Origin: an uncultured Lachnospiraceae bacterium
GTDB taxonomy: Bacteria > Bacillota > Clostridia > Lachnospirales > Lachnospiraceae
Assembly (NCBI GenBank): GCA_905209865.1
Contig: CAJLUP010000024.1
Span: forward strand, 1 to 19,434
Reading direction: 5' to 3'
Length of the DNA: 19,434 nucleotides
In this document: positions 7,386 to 13,649 of the stretch, piece by piece
Numbering within the stretch: the stretch's first letter is position 1
Layout: every line of letters begins with the position of its first letter
The notes under the pieces: generated by a model
Told to the model about the DNA's origin: nothing
Seen by the model: only the letters and a program-made list of their open reading frames with translations
Databases searched by the model: none
Made by a program: the position numbers and the translations under genes

Positions 7386-7419
7386 AAAGCTTCAGCCTGG
7401 AAATAGGTTGAAGCTTTTT
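7386..7419 (+). terminator. intrinsic terminator/attenuator between rpsB and tsf
   Basis: AAAGCTTCAGCCT (7386-7398) pairs with AGGTTGAAGCTTT (7405-7417) through 13 base pairs including one G-U, with a 6-nt loop GGAAAT. Five T residues (7415-7419) end the structure. Its place inside a two-gene unit suggests partial termination that lowers tsf relative to rpsB, or RNA processing. Confidence 0.75.
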
Positions 7420-7469
7420 GCTTCATTCAGGCAAAAAATAATATTGAAAAGATAATGGAGGAAATTATC

Positions 7470-8390
7470 ATGGCAATCACAGCAGGAATGGTAAAAGAAT
7501 TAAGAGAAATGACCGGAGCAGGAATGATGGACTGCAAGAAAGCTCTCTCTGAAACAAACGGAGATATGGATGCTGCAGTAGAATTCCTCAGAAAGAACGG
7601 ACAGGCAAAAGCTGAGAAAAAAGCTGGAAGAATCGCAGCGGAAGGTATTGTTAAAACAGTTGTAAAAGATAACAAAGCAGCAATCGTAGAAGTAAACTCT
7701 GAGACAGACTTCGTTGCAAAGAACGATGAGTTCCAGGGATTTGTTGAAGCAGTTGTAAATCAGATCGTTGATTCTGAAGCAGCAGATATGGATGCGTTCA
7801 TGGCAGAAGCTTGGGCAGCAGACACAACAAAGACTGTAAAAGATGCACTTGTAGAGAAAATCGCAGTAATCGGAGAAAACCTCAACATCAGAAGATTTGA
7901 GAAAGTTGCTGCTGACAACGGATGCGTTGTATCTTACATTCACGGCGGCGGACGTATCGGAGTTCTCGTAGTTGCTGATACAGACGTTGTAAACGATGAC
8001 ATCAAAGCTTGCCTTAAGAACGTAGCAATGCAGGTTGCAGCGATGTCTCCGAAATATGTATCCCGTGACGAAGTTTCTCAGGAATATATGGAGCATGAGA
8101 AAGAGATCCTTCTTGCTCAGGCTAAGAAAGAGAACCCGGAGAAACCGGAAAACATCATTGAGAAGATGATTATCGGACGTCTTAATAAAGAGATGAAAGA
8201 AATCTGCCTTCTTGATCAGGTATACGTTCAGGACAGCGATCTTACAGTTGCAAAATATGTTGATAAAGTAGCAAAAGAAAACAATGCTAACGTAACAGTT
8301 AAGAAATTCGTTCGCTTCGAGACTGGAGAAGGACTCGAGAAAAAAGTTGACGATTTCGCAGCAGAAGTAGCAGCACAGGCAGGAATGTAA
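7470..8390 (+). CDS. tsf: translation elongation factor Ts
   Basis: EF-Ts is the cytoplasmic guanine-nucleotide exchange factor that regenerates EF-Tu-GTP. The 306-residue protein has an N-terminal UBA-like domain (MVKELREMTGAGMMDCKKAL), the EF-Tu-contacting block ETDFVAKNDEF, the core subdomains with HGGGRIGVLVV, and the C-terminal module with LLDQVYVQD. ATG at 7470 lies 8 nt after GGAGG (7457-7461); an in-frame ATG at 7455 overlaps the ribosome site and is not the start. The rpsB-tsf order is nearly universal. The stop codon lies in a degenerate copy (8388-8401) of the terminal part of the repeat found downstream. Confidence 0.98.
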   Translation: MAITAGMVKELREMTGAGMMDCKKALSETNGDMDAAVEFLRKNGQAKAEKKAGRIAAEGIVKTVVKDNKAAIVEVNSETDFVAKNDEFQGFVEAVVNQIVDSEAADMDAFMAEAWAADTTKTVKDALVEKIAVIGENLNIRRFEKVAADNGCVVSYIHGGGRIGVLVVADTDVVNDDIKACLKNVAMQVAAMSPKYVSRDEVSQEYMEHEKEILLAQAKKENPEKPENIIEKMIIGRLNKEMKEICLLDQVYVQDSDLTVAKYVDKVAKENNANVTVKKFVRFETGEGLEKKVDDFAAEVAAQAGM

Positions 8391-8410
8391 GCGTTTAGCA
8401 CAAGCGCGAC

Positions 8411-8468
8411 ATATACAAAAAAAGGATTCGATATGAGTTTACTCATATCGGATTCTTTTTTTGTATAT
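8411..8468. terminator. long-stem bidirectional terminator after tsf
   Basis: Arms 8411-8437 and 8442-8468 pair along all 27 positions (two G-U wobbles) around a TTTA loop. Each arm carries a 7-nt A or T run, so the hairpin has a T-tract on either strand and could stop transcription both ways. The stem is much longer than a typical terminator. Confidence 0.85.
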
Positions 8469-8476
8469 ACCGGGCG

Positions 8477-8526
8477 ACGCACGGCAGTGAGACGAAGCGA
8501 AGCGAAATCGAACTAAGCGCTTGTGC
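8477..8526 (+). repeat. 50-nt intergenic direct repeat, copy 1
   Basis: This copy matches 8545-8594 at 45 of 50 positions. Features are GGCAGTGAGA, a GCGAA-type short tandem (CGAAGCGAAGCGAAATCG) and a terminal palindrome AAGCGCTT. It has no reading frame of note and lies just downstream of the terminator. It looks like a dispersed REP-type element, which cannot be confirmed from one window. Confidence 0.75.
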
Positions 8527-8544
8527 GGATGAATGGGAAGGACA

Positions 8545-8594
8545 ACGCGCGGCAGTGAGATGAAGCGAAGCGAAATCGAAGTAAGCGCTTGCAC
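8545..8594 (+). repeat. 50-nt intergenic direct repeat, copy 2
   Basis: Second copy, 18 nt after the first, with substitutions scattered mostly at the ends and one in the middle. It ends in AAGCGCTTGCAC, the same ending of which a degenerate version (TAAGCGTTTAGCAC, 8388-8401) overlaps the tsf stop codon. Confidence 0.75.
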
Positions 8595-8635
8595 TAAAAA
8601 ATGAAAAAAGAGTGGAAAACATCTTTGAAGTATGA

Positions 8636-8659
8636 TATAGTTAGTCACGACTAACTATA
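8636..8659. promoter_or_regulatory. perfect 11+11 palindrome, likely operator for the DUF4405-like gene
   Basis: TATAGTTAGTC is followed, after AC, by its exact reverse complement GACTAACTATA. The palindrome lies 23 nt upstream of the gene start and overlaps a possible -10 (TATACT, 8656-8661, or TATGAT, 8631-8636); no clean -35 fits either. The TTAG/CTAA half-sites loosely recall iron-responsive DtxR/IdeR-type operators, but spacing differs, so the regulator is unknown. It could also form an RNA hairpin. Confidence 0.65.
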
Positions 8660-8682
8660 CTGTAAAGGAAAGGAACACAAAG

Positions 8683-9117
8683 ATGAAAAAGCGCTGTAAA
8701 TTGATAATTGACATTTTAATGGTAGTTTTGCTGCTTTTATTGATGTCAGAGAGGATGACTGGAAAGGGAATGCACATCGTATTAGGAATTACATTTCTTG
8801 TTTTGTTTGTGCTGCATAATCTTGCGAATTTATCCTGGTGGCGGAACATGCGAAAAGGAGTACAGAAAGGGAAGCGGCTGCGATGCGCGGCAATAAATGT
8901 GCTGCTTGTGCTGGATATGCTTTTTGTTACCTTGAGCGGAGTCGTCTATATGTCGGTGGGACATAAAGTATCCGCGCTTCTGCTGGTTATTTTGATTGTC
9001 ATACATTTGGGAATACATATAGGGCATGGTAAAAGACGGGGAAATAAAAACAGAGAAAAATTTGGAAAAAAGCAGAAAGAGGATGGTTTGGACGATCCTT
9101 GTAATAATTGTTCATAA
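8683..9117 (+). CDS. small histidine-rich membrane protein, DUF4405-like
   Basis: A 144-residue integral membrane protein with four hydrophobic segments at about 7-21, 31-48, 69-90 and 95-114. Histidines fall at or near helix ends: His31, His45, His94, His108, His112 and His115. This arrangement resembles the cytochrome b-like DUF4405 family, where histidines may bind haem; haem binding here is inference. The C-terminus is a charged cytoplasmic-looking tail ending in DPCNNCS, a CxxC pair (Cys140, Cys143) that might bind a metal or be redox active. AGGA at 8671-8674 precedes ATG by 8 nt. It is a single-gene unit between the tsf terminator and the glmM promoter, controlled by the palindrome upstream. 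Confidence 0.75.
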   Translation: MKKRCKLIIDILMVVLLLLLMSERMTGKGMHIVLGITFLVLFVLHNLANLSWWRNMRKGVQKGKRLRCAAINVLLVLDMLFVTLSGVVYMSVGHKVSALLLVILIVIHLGIHIGHGKRRGNKNREKFGKKQKEDGLDDPCNNCS

Positions 9118-9176
9118 ACGATGAAAAATGCGTAAAAATGCACAAAAAAATGAGAAATGTAACATATAAGAAATAC

Positions 9177-9205
9177 TTGTAACTTTTTTGTAATGGTAAT
9201 ATAAT
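9177..9205 (+). promoter_or_regulatory. sigma-A promoter for glmM
   Basis: TTGTAA (9177-9182) and a perfect TATAAT (9200-9205) are spaced 17 nt. The start near 9212 gives a leader of about 70 nt, in which CAAAAGA and TCTTTTG could pair weakly. Confidence 0.75.
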
Positions 9206-9281
9206 GAGGTTATGTCACAAAAGAGGGTAGAAGATTCTTTTGCAGCATAAATATTATAAAAGAGCAAAGAGGATAATAATT

Positions 9282-10625
9282 ATGGGAAAATATTTTGGAA
9301 CGGATGGATTTCGCGGTGAAGCAAATGTTGTGTTGACAGTAGAACATGCATTTAAAGTAGGACGTTATCTTGGATGGTATTTCGGACAGGATCACAAAGC
9401 GAGAATCGTAATCGGAAAAGATACGAGAAGAAGCAGTTACATGTTTGAGTATGCACTTGCGGCAGGATTGACAGCTTCGGGTGCGGATGCATATCTCCTT
9501 CATGTTACAACAACACCGAGTGTTTCTTATGTAGTGAGAACAGAAGATTTCGACTGTGGTATTATGATTTCTGCAAGCCACAATCCGTTCTACGATAATG
9601 GAATTAAAGTAATCAACAGTGCAGGACACAAATTGGAAGCAGAAGTAGAAGAGAAGATCGAGGCTTATATCGATGGGGAGATCGGAGAGCTTCCGCTGGC
9701 AACAAAAGAAAAGATCGGACGCACGATTGACTATGCGGCTGGAAGAAATCGGTATATCGGACATTTGATTTCGGTTGCAACTCGTTCATTCAAAGATATA
9801 AGAGTTGGACTGGACTGCTCAAACGGAAGTTCTTCTGCGATTGCGAAGAGCGTGTTTGATGCACTTGGCGCAAAGACGTATGTGATCAATAACGAGCCGG
9901 ATGGAACGAACATTAATACAGACTGCGGATCAACCCATATCCATGTTCTTCAGGAGTTTGTAAAAGAGAAAAAACTGGATGTCGGATTCGCGTATGACGG
10001 TGATGCTGACAGATGTATTGCAGTTGATGAGAACGGCAATGTCGTAGACGGCGATTTAATCCTCTATATATGTGGAAAATATCTCATGGAGCAAGGACGC
10101 CTTGAAGGAAATACAATCGTCACAACAGTAATGTCAAACTTAGGTTTGTACAAAGCTTGTGATAAGATTGGCATGAAATATGAGCAGACTGCGGTAGGAG
10201 ATAAATATGTGTATGAAAATATGCTGAAAAATGGTTTCGTTCTTGGAGGAGAACAGTCCGGTCATATCATTTTCAGCAAACATGCAAGAACAGGAGACGG
10301 AATCCTTACATCACTTTTGATCATGGAAGTGATCCTTGAGAAAAAACAGTCTCTTGGAACGCTTGCAAGTGAAGTGAAGATCTATCCGCAGCTTTTGAAA
10401 AATGTTCGTGTAACAGACAAGAAGACGGCAAGAGAAAATCCTGCGGTTCAGGAAGCTGTACAGAAAGTAGCGGAAGAACTCGGAAGCGATGGAAGAATCC
10501 TTGTCCGTGAGAGTGGTACAGAGCCGGTAATCCGCGTAATGGTGGAAGCGGCAACTGATGAGATTTGTGAAAAATATGTAGACAGTGTTGTGAAAGTGAT
10601 TGAAGAGCAGGGATTGACAGAGTAA
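9282..10625 (+). CDS. glmM: phosphoglucosamine mutase
   Basis: GlmM interconverts glucosamine-6-phosphate and glucosamine-1-phosphate, feeding UDP-GlcNAc for peptidoglycan and other wall polymers. The 447-residue alpha-phosphohexomutase shows GTDGFRG at the N-terminus, the phosphoserine loop MISASHNPFYDNGIK with Ser99, the magnesium loop DGDADRCIAVDE, the sugar-binding GGEQSGHIIF and the C-terminal phosphate loop RESGTEPVIRVMVEA. ATG at 9282 is chosen because AGAGGA (9268-9273) lies 8 nt before it and because the family starts with MGKYFGTDG; an in-frame TTG at 9240 is rejected. It has its own strong promoter, and the next gene also seems to have one. Confidence 0.97.
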   Translation: MGKYFGTDGFRGEANVVLTVEHAFKVGRYLGWYFGQDHKARIVIGKDTRRSSYMFEYALAAGLTASGADAYLLHVTTTPSVSYVVRTEDFDCGIMISASHNPFYDNGIKVINSAGHKLEAEVEEKIEAYIDGEIGELPLATKEKIGRTIDYAAGRNRYIGHLISVATRSFKDIRVGLDCSNGSSSAIAKSVFDALGAKTYVINNEPDGTNINTDCGSTHIHVLQEFVKEKKLDVGFAYDGDADRCIAVDENGNVVDGDLILYICGKYLMEQGRLEGNTIVTTVMSNLGLYKACDKIGMKYEQTAVGDKYVYENMLKNGFVLGGEQSGHIIFSKHARTGDGILTSLLIMEVILEKKQSLGTLASEVKIYPQLLKNVRVTDKKTARENPAVQEAVQKVAEELGSDGRILVRESGTEPVIRVMVEAATDEICEKYVDSVVKVIEEQGLTE

Positions 10626-10652
10626 GGAACAAAAAGCCGATATTACGATCTC

Positions 10653-10682
10653 TTGATTTGAATTATGGAAGCGCATTATAAT
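10653..10682 (+). promoter_or_regulatory. sigma-A promoter for the AI-2E family permease gene
   Basis: TTGATT (10653-10658) and TATAAT (10677-10682) are 18 nt apart in the 96-nt spacer after glmM. Start would be near 10689, about 33 nt before the ATG. Confidence 0.6.
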
Positions 10683-10721
10683 TTCGCAAAGAAAAAATAG
10701 AAATCAGGAATAGAAAAATAT

Positions 10722-11882
10722 ATGGATTTAAATAAAGAAAACATGAAAAAAATGAGAGAATTGATCGTATTTACGATCATTCTTCTCATAGCCCTTTGGA
10801 ATTATAAACTGCTGTTTGAGTGGATCGGTTTTGCGTTCGGTATTATAATGCCATTCCTGATCGGAGGGGGAATTGCCTTTGTACTGAATGTGCCGATGAG
10901 CTTTTTTGAAGAAAAGTTGTTTGGAAATAAACGGATGAAAGAAAAAAAGCTGGCAAAAAGGCTTGCCCGTCCGTTGAGTCTCGTGCTTACAATCACAGTT
11001 CTGATCGGTGTTGTCGTGCTTGTAATGTTTGTGGTCATTCCGGAATTGGCGCAGACGGTGCTTTCTCTCGGAAAAACAATACAGGCGTTTGTTCCCGAGG
11101 CGCAACGCTTTTTGGAGGAGCTGTTCACGAATAACAGTGAGATCCGGGCGTGGCTCGACAATCTGAATGTAGACTTGGACAAACTGCTGGATGGTGCGAT
11201 CGGCTTTTTCCGAAATGGAGCGGGAAGCGTCTTGAACTCTACGGTATATGCGATTGGATCTATTGTGAATGGCGTGACTACATTTGTGATTGCTTTTGTA
11301 TTTGCCTGCTATATTCTGCTTCAAAAAGAGAAATTATGTGTTCAGGTGAAAAAAGTGATGCATGCATTTTTGAAGGAAAAGTGGGAAAACAGATTCCTGA
11401 AAGTATGTACGCTGACGGCGAAAACGTTTTCTAACTTTTTGGCAGGTCAATGCCTTGAGGCTCTTATTCTCGGATCAATGTTTTTTGTAGTAATGAGCGT
11501 TTTAAATATGCCATATGCGCTTCTTGTCGGTGTCCTTGTAGCGTTTACAGCGCTGATACCGATTTTCGGTGCGTTTATCGGCTGTGTAGTGGGAGCCTTT
11601 CTTATTTTAATGGTCAATCCGCTGCAGGCGCTGTTTTTCGTGATTTTATTCCTCGTGCTTCAGCAGATTGAGGGGAATCTCATTTATCCGAAAGTGGTTG
11701 GAAATTCTGTGGGACTTCCATCCATTTGGGTACTTGCGGCGGTGACGATCGGCGGCAGTCTGATGGGAGTTGTGGGAATGCTGATCTTTATTCCACTGGT
11801 GTCTGTTGTCTACACTTTGTTCCGCGAGAATGTGTATAAAAGACTTGAATTGAAACGCGGCTCAGATCATGCAGGGCAATAA
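10722..11882 (+). CDS. AI-2E family (UPF0118) membrane permease
   Basis: A 386-residue polytopic membrane protein. Two hydrophobic helices near the N-terminus (about 12-55) are followed by a basic loop, a third helix (about 84-108), an amphipathic region, and a C-terminal half rich in helices. Family marks are the Pro/Gly-rich MPFLIGGGIAFVLN start, LAGQCLEALILG, the loop ALIPIFGAFIG and QQIEGNLIYPKVVG. Members have been proposed to export AI-2 or to act as Na+/H+ antiporters; the substrate here is unknown. The ribosome site at 10722 is weak (AGGA at 12 nt); an ATG at 10743 is an alternative start. It ends about 90 nt before the rpmG promoter. Confidence 0.88.
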   Translation: MDLNKENMKKMRELIVFTIILLIALWNYKLLFEWIGFAFGIIMPFLIGGGIAFVLNVPMSFFEEKLFGNKRMKEKKLAKRLARPLSLVLTITVLIGVVVLVMFVVIPELAQTVLSLGKTIQAFVPEAQRFLEELFTNNSEIRAWLDNLNVDLDKLLDGAIGFFRNGAGSVLNSTVYAIGSIVNGVTTFVIAFVFACYILLQKEKLCVQVKKVMHAFLKEKWENRFLKVCTLTAKTFSNFLAGQCLEALILGSMFFVVMSVLNMPYALLVGVLVAFTALIPIFGAFIGCVVGAFLILMVNPLQALFFVILFLVLQQIEGNLIYPKVVGNSVGLPSIWVLAAVTIGGSLMGVVGMLIFIPLVSVVYTLFRENVYKRLELKRGSDHAGQ

Positions 11883-11970
11883 ATGTCTGATTGACAGCAA
11901 TGAAAAAATAGTGAAAAGAAGTAAATAACGGCATTTGAAGAATACTTGCACTAGGAATCTAATAAATATC

Positions 11971-12000
11971 TTGACTTACTACCATTTTCCGTGGTACAAT
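11971..12000 (+). promoter_or_regulatory. sigma-A promoter for rpmG-secE-nusG-rplKA
   Basis: TTGACT (11971-11976) and TACAAT (11995-12000) are 18 nt apart, with a predicted start near 12007. A weaker pair, TTGAAG (11935-11940) and TCTAAT (11958-11963) at 17 nt, lies just upstream. The -10 of the main promoter lies across the left arm, loop and first right-arm base of the terminator hairpin described separately. Confidence 0.7.
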
Positions 12001-12031
12001 ACTACGGCGAATGGAAGTAGGTCTTTTTTTT
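11979..12031 (+). terminator. intrinsic terminator superimposed on the rpmG promoter
   Basis: The left arm 11979-11996 pairs with 12000-12020 around a CAA loop: about 17 pairs with two G-U wobbles, one mismatch and a 3-nt bulge. GTC and then eight T residues (12024-12031) follow. RNA arriving from the AI-2E gene would contain both arms and terminate; RNA started at the local promoter near 12007 lacks the left arm. Confidence 0.7.
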
Positions 12032-12043
12032 ATGCCTAAATTT

Positions 12044-12063
12044 TGACGGGGTCGCAGCCGTCA
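12044..12063 (+). other. small hairpin in the rpmG leader
   Basis: TGACGG (12044-12049) pairs with CCGTCA (12058-12063) around an 8-nt loop. It lies about 25 nt upstream of the rpmG ribosome site. No U tract follows, so it is not a terminator; a regulatory role is only possible. Confidence 0.4.
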
Positions 12064-12101
12064 GTAACAAGTAGTGAATAATTAAAGCGGAGGTGGAAGT
12101 T

Positions 12102-12251
12102 GTGCGCACAAGAATTACACTGGAGTGTACGGAATGTAAAAACCGTAACTACAACATGACGAAGGATAAGAAAGCTCATCCGGATCGTATGGAAACGAAA
12201 AAATATTGCAGATTCTGCAAATCACACACACTGCACAAAGAAACGAAGTAG
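12102..12251 (+). CDS. rpmG: 50S ribosomal protein L33
   Basis: A 49-residue large-subunit protein, bL33. It starts with GTG at 12102, 8 nt after GGAGG (12089-12093), and reads VRTRITLECTECKNRNY through to HTLHKETK, with TAG at 12249-12251. Two CxxC pairs (Cys9/Cys12 and Cys36/Cys39) make this the zinc-ribbon (C+) form, whose expression differs from zinc-free paralogues in some Firmicutes. It heads the operon and its stop is 21 nt before secE. The GTG start and small size make it easy to miss. Confidence 0.96.
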   Translation: MRTRITLECTECKNRNYNMTKDKKAHPDRMETKKYCRFCKSHTLHKETK

Positions 12252-12272
12252 TCGTCGGAGGGAAGTGGAATT

Positions 12273-12470
12273 ATGAGTGAAACAGAAAAGACTCAGAAAA
12301 AAAGCTGGTTCAAAGGACTTCAGGCAGAATTTAAAAAGGTTATTTGGCCGGATAAGAAAACACTTGCAAGACAGACCACGGCAGTTGTTGCTGTTTCCGT
12401 AATTCTCGGAGCATTGATCGCAGTGATCGATGTGATCTTGAAATACGGGATTGACTTATTGATAAAATAG
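12273..12470 (+). CDS. secE: preprotein translocase subunit SecE
   Basis: SecE clamps SecY in the membrane channel for protein export. The 65-residue protein is the short single-span form typical of Gram-positives: an amphipathic cytoplasmic helix with the invariant EFKKVIWPDKKTL (about 20-32), then one transmembrane helix at about 36-60. The start follows GGAGGG (12257-12262) at 10 nt. It lies 25 nt upstream of nusG, the usual order. Confidence 0.96.
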   Translation: MSETEKTQKKSWFKGLQAEFKKVIWPDKKTLARQTTAVVAVSVILGALIAVIDVILKYGIDLLIK

Positions 12471-12495
12471 TTGACCGCAGCAGAAAGGTGATTTT

Positions 12496-13014
12496 ATGTC
12501 AGAAGCAAAATGGTATGTAGTTCATACTTATTCAGGGTATGAAAACAAAGTAAAAGCGAATATTGATAAGGCGATTGAGAACCGTCATTTGGAAGATCAG
12601 ATTCTTGAAGTCCGCGTTCCGATGGAAGAAGCGACAGAATTGAGAAACGGTGTTCAGAAAGCGGTTCAGCGCAAGATGTTTCCGGGGTATGTGATGATCC
12701 ATATGGTTATGAATGACGATACATGGTATGTAGTCAGAAATACCCGCGGAGTGACAGGGTTTGTCGGACCGGGATCAAAACCGGTTCCGCTTGAGGAACA
12801 TGAGATGGAAAATCTCGGTATTCAGAGAGACAATGTTATCGTGAACTTTGGAGTCGGCGATATGGTTGTCGTACTCAGCGGTGCATGGGAAGGCACGGTG
12901 GGAACTGTGCAGAGCATGAACGAACAGAAAAAGAGCTTGTCGATCAATGTTGAGCTGTTCGGCCGTGATACACCGGTTGAACTTAGTTTTTCAGAAGTGA
13001 AAAAAATGGATTAA
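12496..13014 (+). CDS. nusG: transcription termination/antitermination factor NusG
   Basis: NusG binds RNA polymerase and modulates pausing, termination and coupling to ribosomes. The 172-residue protein has an N-terminal NGN domain (WYVVHTYSGYENKVKANI, then RKMFPGYVMIHM and GVTGFVG) and a C-terminal KOW domain starting near residue 120 (FGVGDMVVVLSGAWEGTVG). The start follows AAAGGTG (12484-12490) at 5 nt. It shares the transcript with secE and rplK. Confidence 0.97.
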   Translation: MSEAKWYVVHTYSGYENKVKANIDKAIENRHLEDQILEVRVPMEEATELRNGVQKAVQRKMFPGYVMIHMVMNDDTWYVVRNTRGVTGFVGPGSKPVPLEEHEMENLGIQRDNVIVNFGVGDMVVVLSGAWEGTVGTVQSMNEQKKSLSINVELFGRDTPVELSFSEVKKMD

Positions 13015-13020
13015 AAGTAA

Positions 13021-13050
13021 GTGGGAGGGGTTTGACCCCGACAATACCAC
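13021..13050 (+). promoter_or_regulatory. candidate ribosomal protein L1 binding site upstream of rplK
   Basis: A 30-nt hairpin ends directly against the rplK ribosome site (AAGGAGGT, 13051-13058). GTGG (13021-13024) pairs with CCAC (13047-13050); GGGG (13027-13030) pairs with CCCC (13036-13039) around a TTTGA loop; an asymmetric internal loop GA/GACAATA lies between. This layout matches the known L1-binding mRNA and 23S motif (GAGG opposite CGA-AA purines between two stems). A twin lies before rplA. Confidence 0.75.
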
Positions 13051-13065
13051 AAGGAGGTAATTGAA

Positions 13066-13491
13066 ATGGCAAAAAAAGTAGAAGGTTATATCAAATTGCA
13101 GATTCCTGCCGGCAAGGCAACTCCGGCACCGCCGGTTGGTCCGGCTCTTGGACAGCACGGTGTTAATATCGTTGAATTTACAAAACAGTTCAACGCAAGA
13201 ACAGCAGATCAGGGAGATCTGATCATTCCGGTTGTCATCACAGTATACAATGACAGAAGTTTCAGCTTCGTTACAAAGACACCGCCGGCAGCAGTTTTGA
13301 TTAAAAAAGCTTGCAAGATCCAGTCTGGATCAGGCGTACCGAACAAAAATAAAGTTGCGACGATCACAAAAGCTCAGCTTCAGGAGATCGCGGAACTGAA
13401 AATGCCGGATCTTAATGCGGCAACAGTTGAATCTGCTATGAGCATGGTAGCAGGAACATGCCGTTCTATGGGTGTAGTAGTAGAAGAGTAG
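13066..13491 (+). CDS. rplK: 50S ribosomal protein L11
   Basis: Ribosomal protein uL11 of the GTPase-associated centre, 141 residues. Conserved blocks are GYIKLQIPAGKATPAPPVG and ALGQHGVNIVEFTKQFN in the N-terminal domain, then KTPPAAVLIKKA, GSGVPNK and, in the rRNA-binding C-terminal domain, MPDLNAATVESAMSMVAGT. ATG is 7 nt after GGAGGT. The gene follows nusG by 51 nt and precedes rplA, but with an unusually long 158-nt gap. Confidence 0.98.
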   Translation: MAKKVEGYIKLQIPAGKATPAPPVGPALGQHGVNIVEFTKQFNARTADQGDLIIPVVITVYNDRSFSFVTKTPPAAVLIKKACKIQSGSGVPNKNKVATITKAQLQEIAELKMPDLNAATVESAMSMVAGTCRSMGVVVEE

Positions 13492-13602
13492 GCACAGAGT
13501 TTCGTCTGTACGGTCAAAGCGCGATGAGGATGAATCGGTTTTGAACGGCAGAACGCAGACATCCGTGATGCATTGAAACAAACATCAAGTGATTTGAAAG
13601 AA

Positions 13603-13632
13603 GTGGGAGGGGCACGTTCCCGCAAATACCAC
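13603..13632 (+). promoter_or_regulatory. second candidate L1 binding site, upstream of rplA
   Basis: Also 30 nt long and also flush against AAGGAGGT (13633-13640). The GTGG/CCAC and inner stems are kept: 13609-13612 pairs with 13618-13621, the last pair being G-U instead of G-C. The apical loop changes to CACGT and the internal loop to GA/GCAAATA. Conserved stems with changed loop sequence indicate selection on RNA structure. Confidence 0.75.
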
Positions 13633-13649
13633 AAGGAGGTTATTGTAAA

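Larger units (their letters stand above)
8398..8526. repeat. outer inverted repeat enclosing the tsf terminator and repeat copy 1
   Basis: GCACAAGCGC (8398-8407) is the exact reverse complement of GCGCTTGTGC (8517-8526). Between the two arms lie the 27-bp terminator hairpin and almost all of the first 50-nt direct repeat. The right arm is the end of that repeat, so the left arm is a fragment of the same repeat in inverse orientation. Confidence 0.7.

Noticed and set aside
7500..8096. 198-codon open frame on the minus strand within tsf
   Set aside because: It is a shadow of the strongly conserved tsf frame, rich in Cys/Phe/Tyr from antisense codons, with no ribosome site or family features.
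8477..8594. CRISPR-like array
   Set aside because: Only two imperfect 50-nt copies with an 18-nt gap, no spacer series and no cas genes.
8663..8682. Riboswitch before the DUF4405-like gene
   Set aside because: The leader is too short for any known riboswitch; the only structure is the DNA palindrome.
9240..9281. TTG start extending GlmM by 14 residues
   Set aside because: The ribosome site AGAGGA lies inside this stretch, and GlmM proteins begin MGKYFGTDG, which corresponds to ATG at 9282.
10728..11324. 198-codon minus-strand frame within the AI-2E permease gene
   Set aside because: Antisense shadow of a clearly recognisable membrane protein; composition is implausible for a real protein.
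13492..13602. Internal promoter or small gene between rplK and rplA
   Set aside because: A TTGAAC near 13540 lacks a convincing -10, and there is no start with ribosome site; only a short ACAGA/TCTGT hairpin was seen.
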